From Polytrichum commune (lineage: Eukaryota > Streptophyta > Polytrichopsida > Polytrichales > Polytrichaceae): a stretch of 64,000 bases of DNA. Shown here piece by piece: positions 48,243-59,300 of the stretch; the first letter of the stretch is position 1, and each line of letters opens with the position of its first letter. Where the stretch lies: positions 46,402,758 through 46,466,757 of the forward strand of contig OX485805.1 in the NCBI GenBank assembly GCA_950295325.1. Direction: 5' to 3'. Made by a program: the position numbers and the translations under genes. Under the pieces are notes generated by a model. It made no database searches. It saw only the letters and a list, made by a program, of their open reading frames with translations, and was not told the origin of the DNA.

Positions 48243-51078
48243 ATGGAGTACTACCCAGCGCCAGGAAGGAACCACTTGTTTGTGCCAGGCCCAACCAATG
48301 TTCCGGAGCCAATCTTGCGGGCGATGAACCGCAGCAATGAGGACCACCGCTCGCCCGCGTTTCCCAAGCTGTCAGCGTCTGTCATCGAGGACGTGAAGCA
48401 AATCTTTCGCACCACCACAGCCACTTCCTTCATTTTCCCCACCACAGGTACCAATTGGCGTCATCTGTTGTTGCTTTTTTGGGGAGAGTTATTCATCACT
48501 CTTCGTTTACTAGCTCAGCAACGGAGCTCTCGTCGTGCCCAGAAGCAATTCTCTTGTTCTTTATGGAAATTGGCCGGAAGGTAACTGCGTCTCTTGTGCT
48601 GGAGTAATTTTACTATTCCTCATACAGTACTCAACACAAGAGGGTCGTTAATTTCGAAATGGAGACCAACGTGTAAATAATGCTCGACTCTTGTCGTTCT
48701 TCTTGATTTTGATCGATGGTTGATGGTGATTTGATTTGGGGTAACATTTACCCGTACGTCACCATTTCTAGTTGGCAAGCCCTCCCATGCGAGTTAGTCC
48801 TGTATCAGATATTCCTTTCGTACACTAGGTACGTGGCTGACACAGAAGAGTTTGTGAGTTTGTAGGGGTCTCCACTCTCTAAATCCTTACTTGTTTGTGA
48901 AATCCGAGTTTCTTGCTGCAGCTACTCCATGTACATATCTTCGTTACCGCCTGAGTATCCTCCAACTCTTACAAATGTATCCACTGCTGACCTTTTTGTT
49001 CGTGAATTCGACATCCTGAGCATTTGCGCTGGAAAAATAGACTAGACTTCTTATGAACGCATCCTTTCTTGATTAAGTGGGTAATTGTATTCTTGTGGTT
49101 TAATTCCTGACTCAAGCATGTGATCGATGTTGGTCGTTGGCCATGTCTCAGGTACCGGAGCATGGGAGAGCGCGCTGACAAACACATTGTCACCGGGCGA
49201 CAAGATCATCTCCTTTCGCCTAGGACAATTCAGTCTTCTCTGGATCGACCAGATGCAGCGGCTTAACTTCGATGTCGATGTGGTGGAGTGCGAGTGGGGA
49301 GCAGGGGCTGACCTAGATATCTTGAAGCAGAAGCTGGAGTCCGATTACTCTAAGTCCGTGAAGGCTGTCTGCGTGGTGCACAACGAAACCTCCACCGGAG
49401 TGACAAACAACATCGGTGCAGTTCGTAAGATTCTTGGTAAATTCCCCTCACCCCATCCCATCCCCAGTTTGCTTGAATTTTCGTAGCTCGGAAGGGCCAG
49501 CCACACATACACAACTTGAGCTCAAGCTCAAGCTTGCCAGTTTGGTGGGCCAAGGTAAGAGAATTTGGACCCAAATATGTGCCCAAAACGGTGGAGCTCT
49601 AGTTCCCCTTTGTTTCGGATTGATTTTCAGGTTTCAAGTTTTAACTTGAACTTGTAGTCATCAGACTTGACATGCCTATACGTGAGTCAAGTTCGGGCTT
49701 GAACTTGAAAATCAAACCAGACAAGGTTGGGACTTACCTTGAGACCGAGCTCCACCATCTTAGGTACATGTAAGGGCTCGAATTCTTGTACCTTGGGCCA
49801 CCAAACTTGCAAGTTTAAGCGTGAGCCGAAGTTGTGTATGTGTGGGGCAACTCCATCATGAACAGAAATTCCACGTTCCGCCTTCTTTACAGAGCTTGAC
49901 CCTGGATTCATACTGAAGAAACTCGAATTGCACAATTTAAAAGTTCTTCAGCGTGAAAGAGGGGAAGCAAATCGACTGTTCTGAGACATTTGTCTTTGAT
50001 TTGGGATGGTAACAGATGACGCAAAGCACCCTGCATTGCTCCTGGTGGACGGAGTCTCGTCGATTGGCGCTATCGATTTCCGCATGGACGACTGGAAAGT
50101 TGATGTTGCGTTGACTGGATCACAGAAAGCTCTGTCTCTGCCCACCGGTCTTGGGATTGTGTGTGCAAGCCCGAAAGCTCTAGAGGCATCCAAGTACGCG
50201 AAGTCTACCCGAGTGTTTTTTGACTGGGGTGACTACATGAAATTCTACAAGTCCGGATCCTACTGGCCCTACACTCCCTCCAGCCAAATGCTGTATGGGC
50301 TTAGGGCATCTCTCGATTTGATTCTGAAGGAGGAGGGACTCGACAATGTCATTGCACGGCACTGTCGTCTCGCTGAAGCCACGAGGTGCGCATACATCAC
50401 CATCCTTTCTCACAATCTGATGTGTACATTCTTCTTGCTTAGAATCTCCATTGTACATGGAATTAACTACCCTTGAGAAGCGCACAGCCTGGAAAGATTT
50501 AGACTGGAAGATGTGGTCGGCCTTTAAATCGGTGTTCTGAACTCGATGATTTTGTGAATTCAATGTTGTTTCTTCGCTGACGGATGCAATGGTGATGCAG
50601 GCAAGCAGTGAAGGCTTGGGGATTGACATTATGTACGAAGAAGCCGGAGTGGAAGAGTGACACCGTGACCGCCGTTGTTGTGCCACCGTGGATCGACAGC
50701 AACGATATTGTGAAGATTGCATGGAAGAAGTATAACCTCAGCTTGGGTGTTGGACTCAACAAAATCTCTGGGAAGGTTTTCCGGATTGGACATCTTGGAA
50801 ACTTGAACGAGGTATGATGCTTTCTGTATCCACGCATTCTTCGTTTATGTGACAAAGAGAGTGACCTTCATGCTCATGAATTTCGCTAGTTGTATGAATT
50901 AGGGTTAACTGATGTATTGTGCTTTTTGTGTCTGTTGCAGCTGCAACTGCTTGGAGCTTTGGCAGGAGTGGAGCTTGCACTGAGGGAGGTTGGATACCCT
51001 GTCACTCTTGGAAGCGGTGTGGCTGCAGCCCAGGCACATCTGGCCAAGCAGACGCCTCTGATTGCTTCCCGAATTTAA
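48243..51078 (+). CDS. AGT1: peroxisomal serine/alanine:glyoxylate aminotransferase
   Basis: This PLP enzyme converts serine (or alanine) and glyoxylate to hydroxypyruvate (or pyruvate) and glycine in the peroxisomal part of photorespiration. The exons are 48,243-48,447, 49,152-49,436, 50,016-50,385, 50,601-50,811 and 50,941-51,078, all with GT-AG introns. Joined, they give 402 residues, the usual length of plant AGT1. Seen in the protein: RNHLFVPGPTNVPEPIL near the N-terminus, FPTTGTGAWESALTNTLSPG across the first junction, LLLVDGVSSIGAIDFRMD, and GSQKALSLPTG with the PLP lysine at about residue 201. The last three residues, SRI, form a type-1 peroxisomal targeting signal. The start is set by the conserved PGRNHLF beginning. 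Residue 35 is His in NEDHRSPA, where the Arabidopsis enzyme has Tyr. Intron 2 holds a foldback element. No truncation or frameshift is seen. Confidence 0.95.
49501..49845. mobile_element. foldback element in intron 2 of the aminotransferase gene
   Basis: Arms at about 49,501-49,650 and 49,693-49,845 are imperfect inverted copies: cacacatacacaactt, agtttggtggg-ccaaggta, ggtggagctc and gattttcaa-gttcaag recur in reverse complement. The element sits wholly within the 579-base intron 2 and leaves both splice sites intact. It would be transcribed as a long hairpin with the gene. Confidence 0.75.
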
Positions 51079-52480
51079 TTTGATCTGAGCACGCATTCTG
51101 GCTGTTTGTGAAGGTCCCTCACATATACATTCGAACTGAACTGTAGCGTAGGGATGATGACAACCATAGTGAGGGTAGTCACTGAATTTTACTAGGGCGC
51201 ATGTAAAGTGTGTGCAATTGCTCACCCAAGTTGTGGTTACTAGATTACCTTTGCCTTGCCTCCTTATTTTGAACATATTTGTATAAAGATTAGCTTTGCT
51301 CCTTAAATGGTGTTGGGAGCACCATCATTTGAAGTCTTTCATGATTTTAACATTCATCATTGTTTCGATGTGAACCTGATTTTTTTGTGTGAAGTGGATT
51401 ATCCTTCTGCACAACTGCGTCCCTGAATTCTAGTTTGGATTAGCATTCGGTAGTGAATCCGGAGCATTTCTGAGGCTGCCGATGTTTTGAACACATCAAA
51501 CTGACTGGTCATGGATTAATAGCTCAACTGTCGGACCAGTTCATGCTGCCTTGTTGATTTTTTGTTAGTTGGAGATCATGGCAGGATCTGTTAAGGTGGC
51601 TGAGAGCGAGGTTTAGAGGTCCATGAATTTCGGTGAACCAAGCATATTCTTTTCTCTAAGGTTTTGGGGCCTTATATTTGAATATGAGAAACTTTGATTT
51701 TATCTGGAAGAGGTTCATACATTTCCTCTTTACCTGCGGTCCACTTCTTTTTGCGATCTACAATCTCGAAAGGGCAAATGGCAAACGAGCATGCTCCGAA
51801 GATTACAAGCCCTTTTTATTTCCAAAAAGTTGGGTTGGTTTGTCTTCTTTGTGCAGGACTCACTTTCCAGATTGTATTTAGTTTAGCGCAATCATTTTTT
51901 TTTTATCAACTCTTCCATTTAAACTGGACTGAACGGATCACGTGACGTTACGAGTGCGTTTGTAGAGCAAGCTGGGAGATGAAAGCTGTCGGGCAATGAT
52001 CCATTTTATTTGGTATTCGATTTGAAAAATACAATGATCCACTTTATTAGGTGTGGATTGTGTATATCCAGCGATTTCTGCCTACCGACACACTTCCTGT
52101 GCTGATCTTCATCACAAACGCTGTGCAATTGTGCAAAAGCGGTAAATTATCACATCAGGAACTATAATCCATTTCTCAAGATTGGATTTGAACCTACATT
52201 TGAACTCCTTCTGCGTTCCTTCTCGCACTAATAACGACTGAATGTGTCTATCGCCACTCGCAACCCAATCCTCCTGAATTATCGACCTCAAACTTCTGCG
52301 AACTTATTGCTGCAAAATTTTCTCAGTCTCTTTCACTACTCATGGATAGAAGTTCCAAAAACCTAAGTTGCAAAGTAATTCTCTCTGATTGTGCCAGTTC
52401 CAAACTCCAAGCCGTTCGAAAAACTAAGGAATGGCACGCGCACAGCAACCGAATGCAACATCGGAAAGATACTGTAAGAA
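51079..52480. other. 3' region of the aminotransferase and intergenic DNA
   Basis: Contains the 3' UTR of the aminotransferase gene and the space to the convergent membrane-protein gene. No further coding feature is supported. Polyadenylation sites could not be fixed. Confidence 0.5.
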
Positions 52481-52485
52481 TTCGA

Positions 52486-52760
52486 TTCTACGCAGATTGA
52501 ATTGAACCCTCCCTTCAAACTCGCACCATCAGAATCTCTGAAAAAGTAACATGTTCTGATGCTGTGAGGACTCAATTCTACTTAGATTGAAATTAGGATC
52601 CTTCAAACTTGCAGCATCAGAATTTCTGAACAAGTGATTTGTGCTGATACAAAGTTGCCGCGGTCATTCTACGCAGATTGAATCGAACCATCCTCCAGAC
52701 TCTCCGCCGATTTTCGAAACAAATAGTTTGTCCTCCGATTTGCAATCCCTCGAGACCGTA
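52486..52760. repeat. 90-bp tandem repeat spanning the stop codon of the minus-strand gene
   Basis: The block ttcta-c-agattgaa starts at 52,486, 52,576 and 52,667, giving periods of 90 and 91. Each unit continues with a caaactcgca/ccagactctcc-type segment and an aatttctgaacaagt-type segment. The unit at 52,667 contains the stop codon (52,669-52,671) and the last coding residues of the gene. The other two lie in its presumed 3' UTR. Confidence 0.75.
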
Positions 52761-54295
52761 AACCCAACCCTAAAAACTGGTGCTGCCACATCCCCGGCTC
52801 CACAACCTCGGTGAGAGTTCGGAAGCTTTTTCTAAACCTATCTAGACGCCCTGGGAGGCGTTGCCAGAGAGCATCCCCTCCTCTTTCAAGGTACCATCGC
52901 CATGGAGATTTCTTGGGATAAATATGTAGTGATCTGTCAACATGTCCATGCATGAGCTCCACAGCCCAGAAGCGGATGTAAAGCACCATGATGACCCCCA
53001 TGATGCTCATCCCTAGAGGGCCCCCCCAAGAGTCCATGGTAGCCCATGAGCTCACCATGAATGCAACGTAGAAGCTCACAAGGCTAAGGATAACGGGGAG
53101 AGATGAAGAAAGGAAGATAGCCCCCCACTCCCCTGCGGTGCCGTAAATTGGAATAAGAGCAGTCATCAGCACAACACTCAGCACCGAAGCATAAAATGCA
53201 ACTGCATTGAAGAAGAGGAAGATGGTGGGCACCGAAAGGTGAGATGCGAATGCCACACCGTCTCGTGCTGCGTCTAACCCTCGAGGTGGGGTTACGCTTG
53301 CCACATATGTCACATTCGCAATCAGAGTTGCAACAATGCCTACTAAGCTAATGCCTTGAATGTACACATCTTCTCTGTTCTTCGCCATGTCGCCCTTGTC
53401 GAACTCCAGGTCAGTAACCTCGCTGCTGAGGATGAGTTTGTTGGTGCGTTTTTGGATAAGCACCAGGAGCCGCAGGTTAGGGTTGGGGTGAAGGTTGTTG
53501 TTGTTGTTGTTGTTGTTGTTGATGGTGGAAACCAGGGATGAGAGCCAGACGAACCTGCCAACCACGATGCCATAGGTGCGTTCACCGGAGTGACGGAAGT
53601 AGACACTGCGTCCGAGCTGCCATTCTTTGAATTGATCAAAGTTTGGGAACTTGACGTCACCTGCAGATGAGCATTCTTCCGGGTTGTGAATGCAGATGCT
53701 CCTTGATTGGAGGAGAACGAAGTTTCTTTCCAGATCCTCTTCGTTCATGGTCAGTGGTGGCCAGCCCCTTGCCTCGGGGAAGCACCTGCGATTAATAGAC
53801 GAGCACATCAATTTCATGCATGCTAACTCTCAAGATTCGATCATAATCATCTTCCCAAGTCTCATTGAATAGCACTGCATTGATCATCGCTACCTCTTTT
53901 GCTAACAATGTAGGTGGTTGATTGAAGAACTCAAGGAGAGAAGGTTAGTTTTCTGAATGTAATGCTACGATTCCGAGAATCCTGAGGAATTCCACGAATT
54001 TCAATGAAAATCTGAAATGCTTTCATGTATCCACTGTTCCGACGTCAATGTTTCATTCTTCGCAAGTAGATCGGTCGCTGATTTTTTACGCATCAGAACT
54101 TGGATATTCATGCGGTGCATTCCAGAGGGCGTAATCTGCTAAATGAAATAAGTCAGGGCAGTGTTGATGGTGATTATCATATTACCTGTAGGTGCCATTC
54201 TTCGGGGACTTGATTACACGATACAAGAAGCACACATTCTGTGCCGATGTCTTGCTGTAGAAGTATCTAACTGGCGGTGGCGCCGGTGGCTCCAT
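52669..54295 (-). CDS. PGG-like four-helix membrane protein, paralogue A
   Basis: Two exons, 54,295-54,186 and 53,785-52,669, joined by a GT-AG intron that splits an Arg codon, give 408 residues. An in-frame ATG at 54,376 would add 27 residues; the later start is chosen because PPPVRYFYSK aligns with the paralogue. Residues 11-160 form an unrecognised soluble domain with PEARGWP, WQLGRSVYFRH and GIVVGRFVW. A nine-Asn run (126-134) is coded by an AAC/GTT microsatellite. The membrane part has helices at about 181-200, 222-247, 258-282 and 290-312. The first two, with GIVATLIANVTY, TPPRG and NAVAFYASVLSVVL, look like a PGG domain, which is normally found after ankyrin repeats; none are present here. 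The tail is basic. Its place in the cell (plasma or inner membrane) and role are unknown. Head-to-head with paralogue B at 56,343. Confidence 0.8.
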
Positions 54296-56342
54296 CTTCT
54301 CTAAAAAATGTGCACTAAGCACACGATCATAGAGCGCCAAAATAGCAAGCAAGCAAGCACCCTCTGGACTGATCACTCCTGGTCAGAGGAAGATCACCCT
54401 CGTTATTACTCTTATGATTTCGACAGAGATCATCAGGAATATGGTGAGATGCTACTCATCTGCGGACGTAATATACCAGTCAGGATTCAGTATGTCGACT
54501 ATTCATGTGCATCATTGAGTGAAGAATAGAAAGACACCAATGATTAAATGGTGAGAAGAAAGCTGAGAATCCTTAATCTTCAGGTGATCTACACATCTTG
54601 AATGTCGGTTACGCTTGAATGCAAACTCACCATAAGCAACGGTGTACAGGGAGATTATTGTTGATGAGCCTGGAAGCCAGCAGCAGCAGCAGCAATAGCA
54701 ATTGGCAAAAGCACAATTCACAGTTCCTAATCTTATCTTGCATCACTCAGCAAGAACTGGAGTTACGGATAAGTTTCCCAGGTTTTTCTTGTCGATGATC
54801 CTCGGACCTTTGACATGGCCTAGCACACATCCTTCCTACTTCTAAATCAGGTGGATTACTCAAAAATCTTGCAAGTCACCTCAAAATTTGTAAAGCTATT
54901 CCAGATTTAGTTCAATTCGAGCGAGGTAGTACCGAGTTCTTACTGACAGCGACTTCTCCCGCAAATTTCTTAAAAGTTGGGTGAGATCATTGGCCGCCTT
55001 TCTATTTATTTTGAGAGTTCTAAAATGGTAGAGATAGAAAACGTAGCGTCTTTTTGGAGGTCGCCATGGGCCGGCGAGTTGTTGCTTGTATGTTGTTGTT
55101 TTCTTGAAAGCTACGCCAGCCATCGCAGACAAACTCCCTCGCCACCCTCTGAGTTGTTCTCTTCAGATGCCGGCAGTTCAAGACAAGAGAAATCGATCCA
55201 CGTATGTAGTTTCAATCTTACTTCAGTATGCTTTTGTGGGTTTTGCTTCAAGTTTGATTGCGTGTTGCGTAAAGAAAGGTTATTGGGAAGTAATCCCCGC
55301 CGTAAATCATTTGAAGAACTGTTTCATGCAGAATTGTGTCTTGTATGGACCAGCTCAAAAATCGAGTAAATGATCAAAACACAATATGCCCACATAGGAT
55401 TCGAAACCCTAATTACCTGGCCATCGGTAATATATGGGTAGCGTGTCATGATGCTCCAACATGCGACGTTGCATGCAGTGATCCTTATATTTCCTGTTCG
55501 TCCTAACCCTGTCCTGGATTAACCTCGTCATCGCTATGAAAATGGCTTGCTTAAAAATGTCATCGTCAATCGATTTCACAATAAATTCCAAAGGTGCTAC
55601 GTACTCCTACGTTAAAGCCTTTACTTCTCTAAGAAACAAGATACACTCAACAAAACCATCCCCAAAAGCATGGGTAGCAACTCCATGTGAAAGAAGACTT
55701 CTGTGACACAAAACCCGTGACCGCGTTGGTAGACGAGGACGCAACAACGCCCACCTCATCCACCTGATGGGGTTGCTCAATGCTCAGGTACAAGTATAGC
55801 TGTTCTCATTCACAATTTTGCATTGGCAAATTTCACTCCGCAGTCAAAATTATCATTTAGTAGTCTGCTGTAAAACAATTACTCATGATAAATTGGAAGG
55901 TAATTTTAACATTCATTGAAATACACACCATTAGTAACCATCAACTTATCCCAACCCTCAACTGCCCATCCCGTAAGTAGCTTGCACTGCTATTGCCCTG
56001 CCTTTCACGCAACAACAGCGAGCCCAGATCAGCCAAGGACAAAACAAAAGCTTCTTCCTAGAGGAGACGGGAGGAAGGAGCTTGCAACAACTGAAGCAAT
56101 AAGATACCTACACAACAGAAGCTATGTAGGCATCTGCCGAAGAGAGCCGCCATAGCCACCCGCTGGGTTATGCTACAGAAATCACAGTCGATGCTCCAAG
56201 ACCCACAAGTTCTCAAGGAGCTCGGAAGGCCAGGTATAGTGATTTCGGAGCGGAGTAGCACAATATCAACATACCGATTTCGGATTAAAAAAACTCATGC
56301 AGTGCAGGCGGTCGGGGATCTGGCATCACCTGCATTGGTGTT
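54296..56342. promoter_or_regulatory. 2-kb region between the divergent paralogues
   Basis: This stretch should hold the promoters of both membrane-protein genes. A short CAG run (54,677-54,691) is present. Open frames around 54,977-55,373 have no domain and occur on both strands. I could not identify shared promoter elements or a TATA box with confidence. Confidence 0.35.
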
Positions 56343-59300
56343 GTGAGTGCTGAGCTACCTAACTTACACATGATGGAATCCTCCCGAGTTGAGTCGATCG
56401 ACTCGCCGGATCTGTCCCTACACATTCCTTCTTCCCTTCATGATTCTTCCCTGTCCTTCATTCCGGCCGACCCCCCTCCCCCTCCTGATATCAGGTACCA
56501 GTCTGTCATGATGGCTCTCTCGAATTCTTGATATGTGAATTAACTGGCCATCCAATCATTTCTTAGAACGAACTTTGAAGGTGGCTACGAAATTACATTG
56601 GATTCTTAAGTGAATAAGTGTAGTTGAATCTTGGTAGATGGGAGAAAGCTTTGTCCGAAGATAGGTAACAATGAGGCGTCGACTAATGTGAGCTAGCCAC
56701 TTGACATTCATGCATGTAACCAAGAGCCTTGCTTCTTGGATTTATTCTTGAGGCTAGAATAGAAAGACCCGTTATGATTATGATTATGATCATGAGCACA
56801 TAGTGGGATTATACTTGGTTATGAGGGAAGCACTGACACAAAATTATGACCGAATTCTTGGTTTCACATACAACAATTGCAGGTACTATTACAGCAAGGT
56901 GGCAGCCAAGAATGTGTGTTACCTCTATAGGGTGGTAGAGCAGCGAGGAGGCAGGTTCATTTGCTATCCGGAGGCGAGGGGTTGGCCGCGGCTCACCTTC
57001 TGCAGCCACAAGGAGCTTCAAAAGAGCTTCAAGCTGCTCCTGGACGACCAGATTTTCAGCTGCAAGCCCGACCCGGTGACTGAGCCTGGTTTGGTGCGGT
57101 TCCCGGACCTGCAGGAGCTTCGGATGGATTGGCAGCTGGGATCCACGGTGTACTTCCGCCACTGCGATGTCAGAACACCCGGGAAGGTGGTGGGGCGCTT
57201 TGTGTGGATGCAGCAACCTTGTGGAGAAATTGGAGGATCAGCGATGCCGCACCTGCGGTTGGTGTTCTTGTTGCAATTGCCCACAAATGAACTGCTTCTG
57301 AGTAGCCAGGTCTGTCTGTCTGTCTGTCTGACTGACTGCATGTGTGGTGGGGTGCTCGGCGGAAACTTTAGCAAGTCAATTTTGAGGTTGAAGCAGATTT
57401 TGTATTAACAAGAGACATACAGTGATCATGCTGTGAGGTTTCTCTCGTGATAAGGAATGCTGGGTTAGGAGAAGCATTGTAGCAAGCTCCACACCAAAAT
57501 AATCGGTTGCAAATCCTGTGCCGGGACTACGTCGCCAGAGTAAGGGCACCTTTACTATTACTATAGAGTTCGGCGAGTTGAGAGATTGAACATGATATTT
57601 TCGGGAGTTTGATGCTTGGATTTGACAAGCTTTCATCCAAAGCTCAAACTACTGATAGGTTTACCAATCCTCTTCAAAGCTCTCAATAGCTGAAGCAAGT
57701 GTAAAGTGGCCATGCTCAAAGTGACACATCAAGTGACACATCAATGGGGAATAGTACAAAACTAAAGGATGGCAAGCCATAGAATGGTTGAGAGCCCATT
57801 ACGTATGGCTTTCGTGTGACGGATTCTTATGAATTAGTGGGTTTGTGGGATCTCAGTGGATACTTTAGCAAGTCAATCTTAAGTTCGAAGCAAGTTTTTT
57901 TAAATCAACAAAAGACATACAGTAATGTTGCTGTGAGATTTCACCCATGTGAAGGAATGCAGGATTAGGAGTCAATTATTATAACGAACTCGACACGAAT
58001 TCTTTCGCAAATGCATGCAACACCTATCTCCTAATAGCCACAAACTATTGTAGCTGTAAAATTCCTCCTGATAAGCTCACAGTACTTTCACTCAATGATC
58101 GTACTTTTCATTTTTCTTTCTTTGTTTTTACTCAATGATCTACTTGTGCAATTGATTCGATTTACTAAAAAAGACTGCTAAATCTCAAGGTTTCAGAGCT
58201 GGAAGAGAAGCCCAAGTACATGTTTTCAGAGAACAGCGTATGGTGCCATGGAGGCTCTGGTGATTTCTGAAGGATATCACAAATTGCTTTCGATGTGAAA
58301 CTAGCTCATTCGATGTGCAAGTTGGTGCTTAGGATCTTTATTTATACTTTCACTCTAAACCACGAGTAGTAGCTTAGGGTTGAGGGGTTTTTGATGTTTT
58401 ACCTGTTTCAGAAATTACATATAGGTTTCGTGTGCACATAAGCATAGCTTACTCAATCTGATCCTTAGTGTTGAAGGTTTTAACATATTCTGCAATTAGT
58501 TTCAACCAGGATCAGTTTAGCGTTGAGGGTTTAAGTCGCTTGATGTCTTCTGTGTCTGAAATGTCATGTACACATCACAAAATTCGTTCTGCAAGTTGGT
58601 GTTCAAGATCTTAATTTATGCTCTCACCTCTAACCCCGATTCTGAGCTTAGGGGTTTAGGGTAATTGATGTTTTGCATATTTGAAAAAGTAGAAATAAGT
58701 AAGTATGGTGTGCGCATAAACAAAGCTTATTCAATCTGTGAGTGGTCGATCTGATCCTTAGTGTTGAAGATGTTACATAATTTGCAGCCAGTTTCAGCCG
58801 GAATTGGTTTGGGGTTTAAGGTGCTTGATGTCTCGATGAGTGATGAGAAGCCACAGGGAAGGGAGGCTGACGTCTAGTGCGCATGTCGGCCTGCGATCTT
58901 CATTGATCAAGTTTTTACAAAATACGCAGTCAGTCTGTTTCAACCCCCAGAATCACACTACTAGAATTCTTCATAGTACATGTTTTTCAAAAACATCAAA
59001 AAATAAAAAAATTTAAGAGTTTTTTTAAAGTAAATTTAATCTAATTTTAAATGAGCGTTGGGTATTTGACATCTATTGGATTTCCACATATAATAGAACA
59101 AGTTGTCATAGAACATGTGCATGCATTGTGTTCCATGTACCTTTTCCAAGTCAAGGCAAATGAATTTGTCGCTTGCATTTGTACCAAGACAATCAGGTTT
59201 AGGGTTTGAGTGTTCGATGTCTTCATCGAGCATGCTCCAAAGCCACACGAAGGCAAAACACTAGTAGGAAAAGGCATTCGTTCTTTTGGGTTTTCACACA

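Noticed and set aside
47783-48584. Frames upstream of and overlapping aminotransferase exon 1
   Set aside because: They lie in the C-rich leader or run out of frame through the exon. The conserved start at 48,243 explains the region.
54977-55373. Two overlapping frames between the divergent paralogues
   Set aside because: Cys-rich but without domain, signal peptide or conserved block. Overlapping alternatives exist on the other strand.
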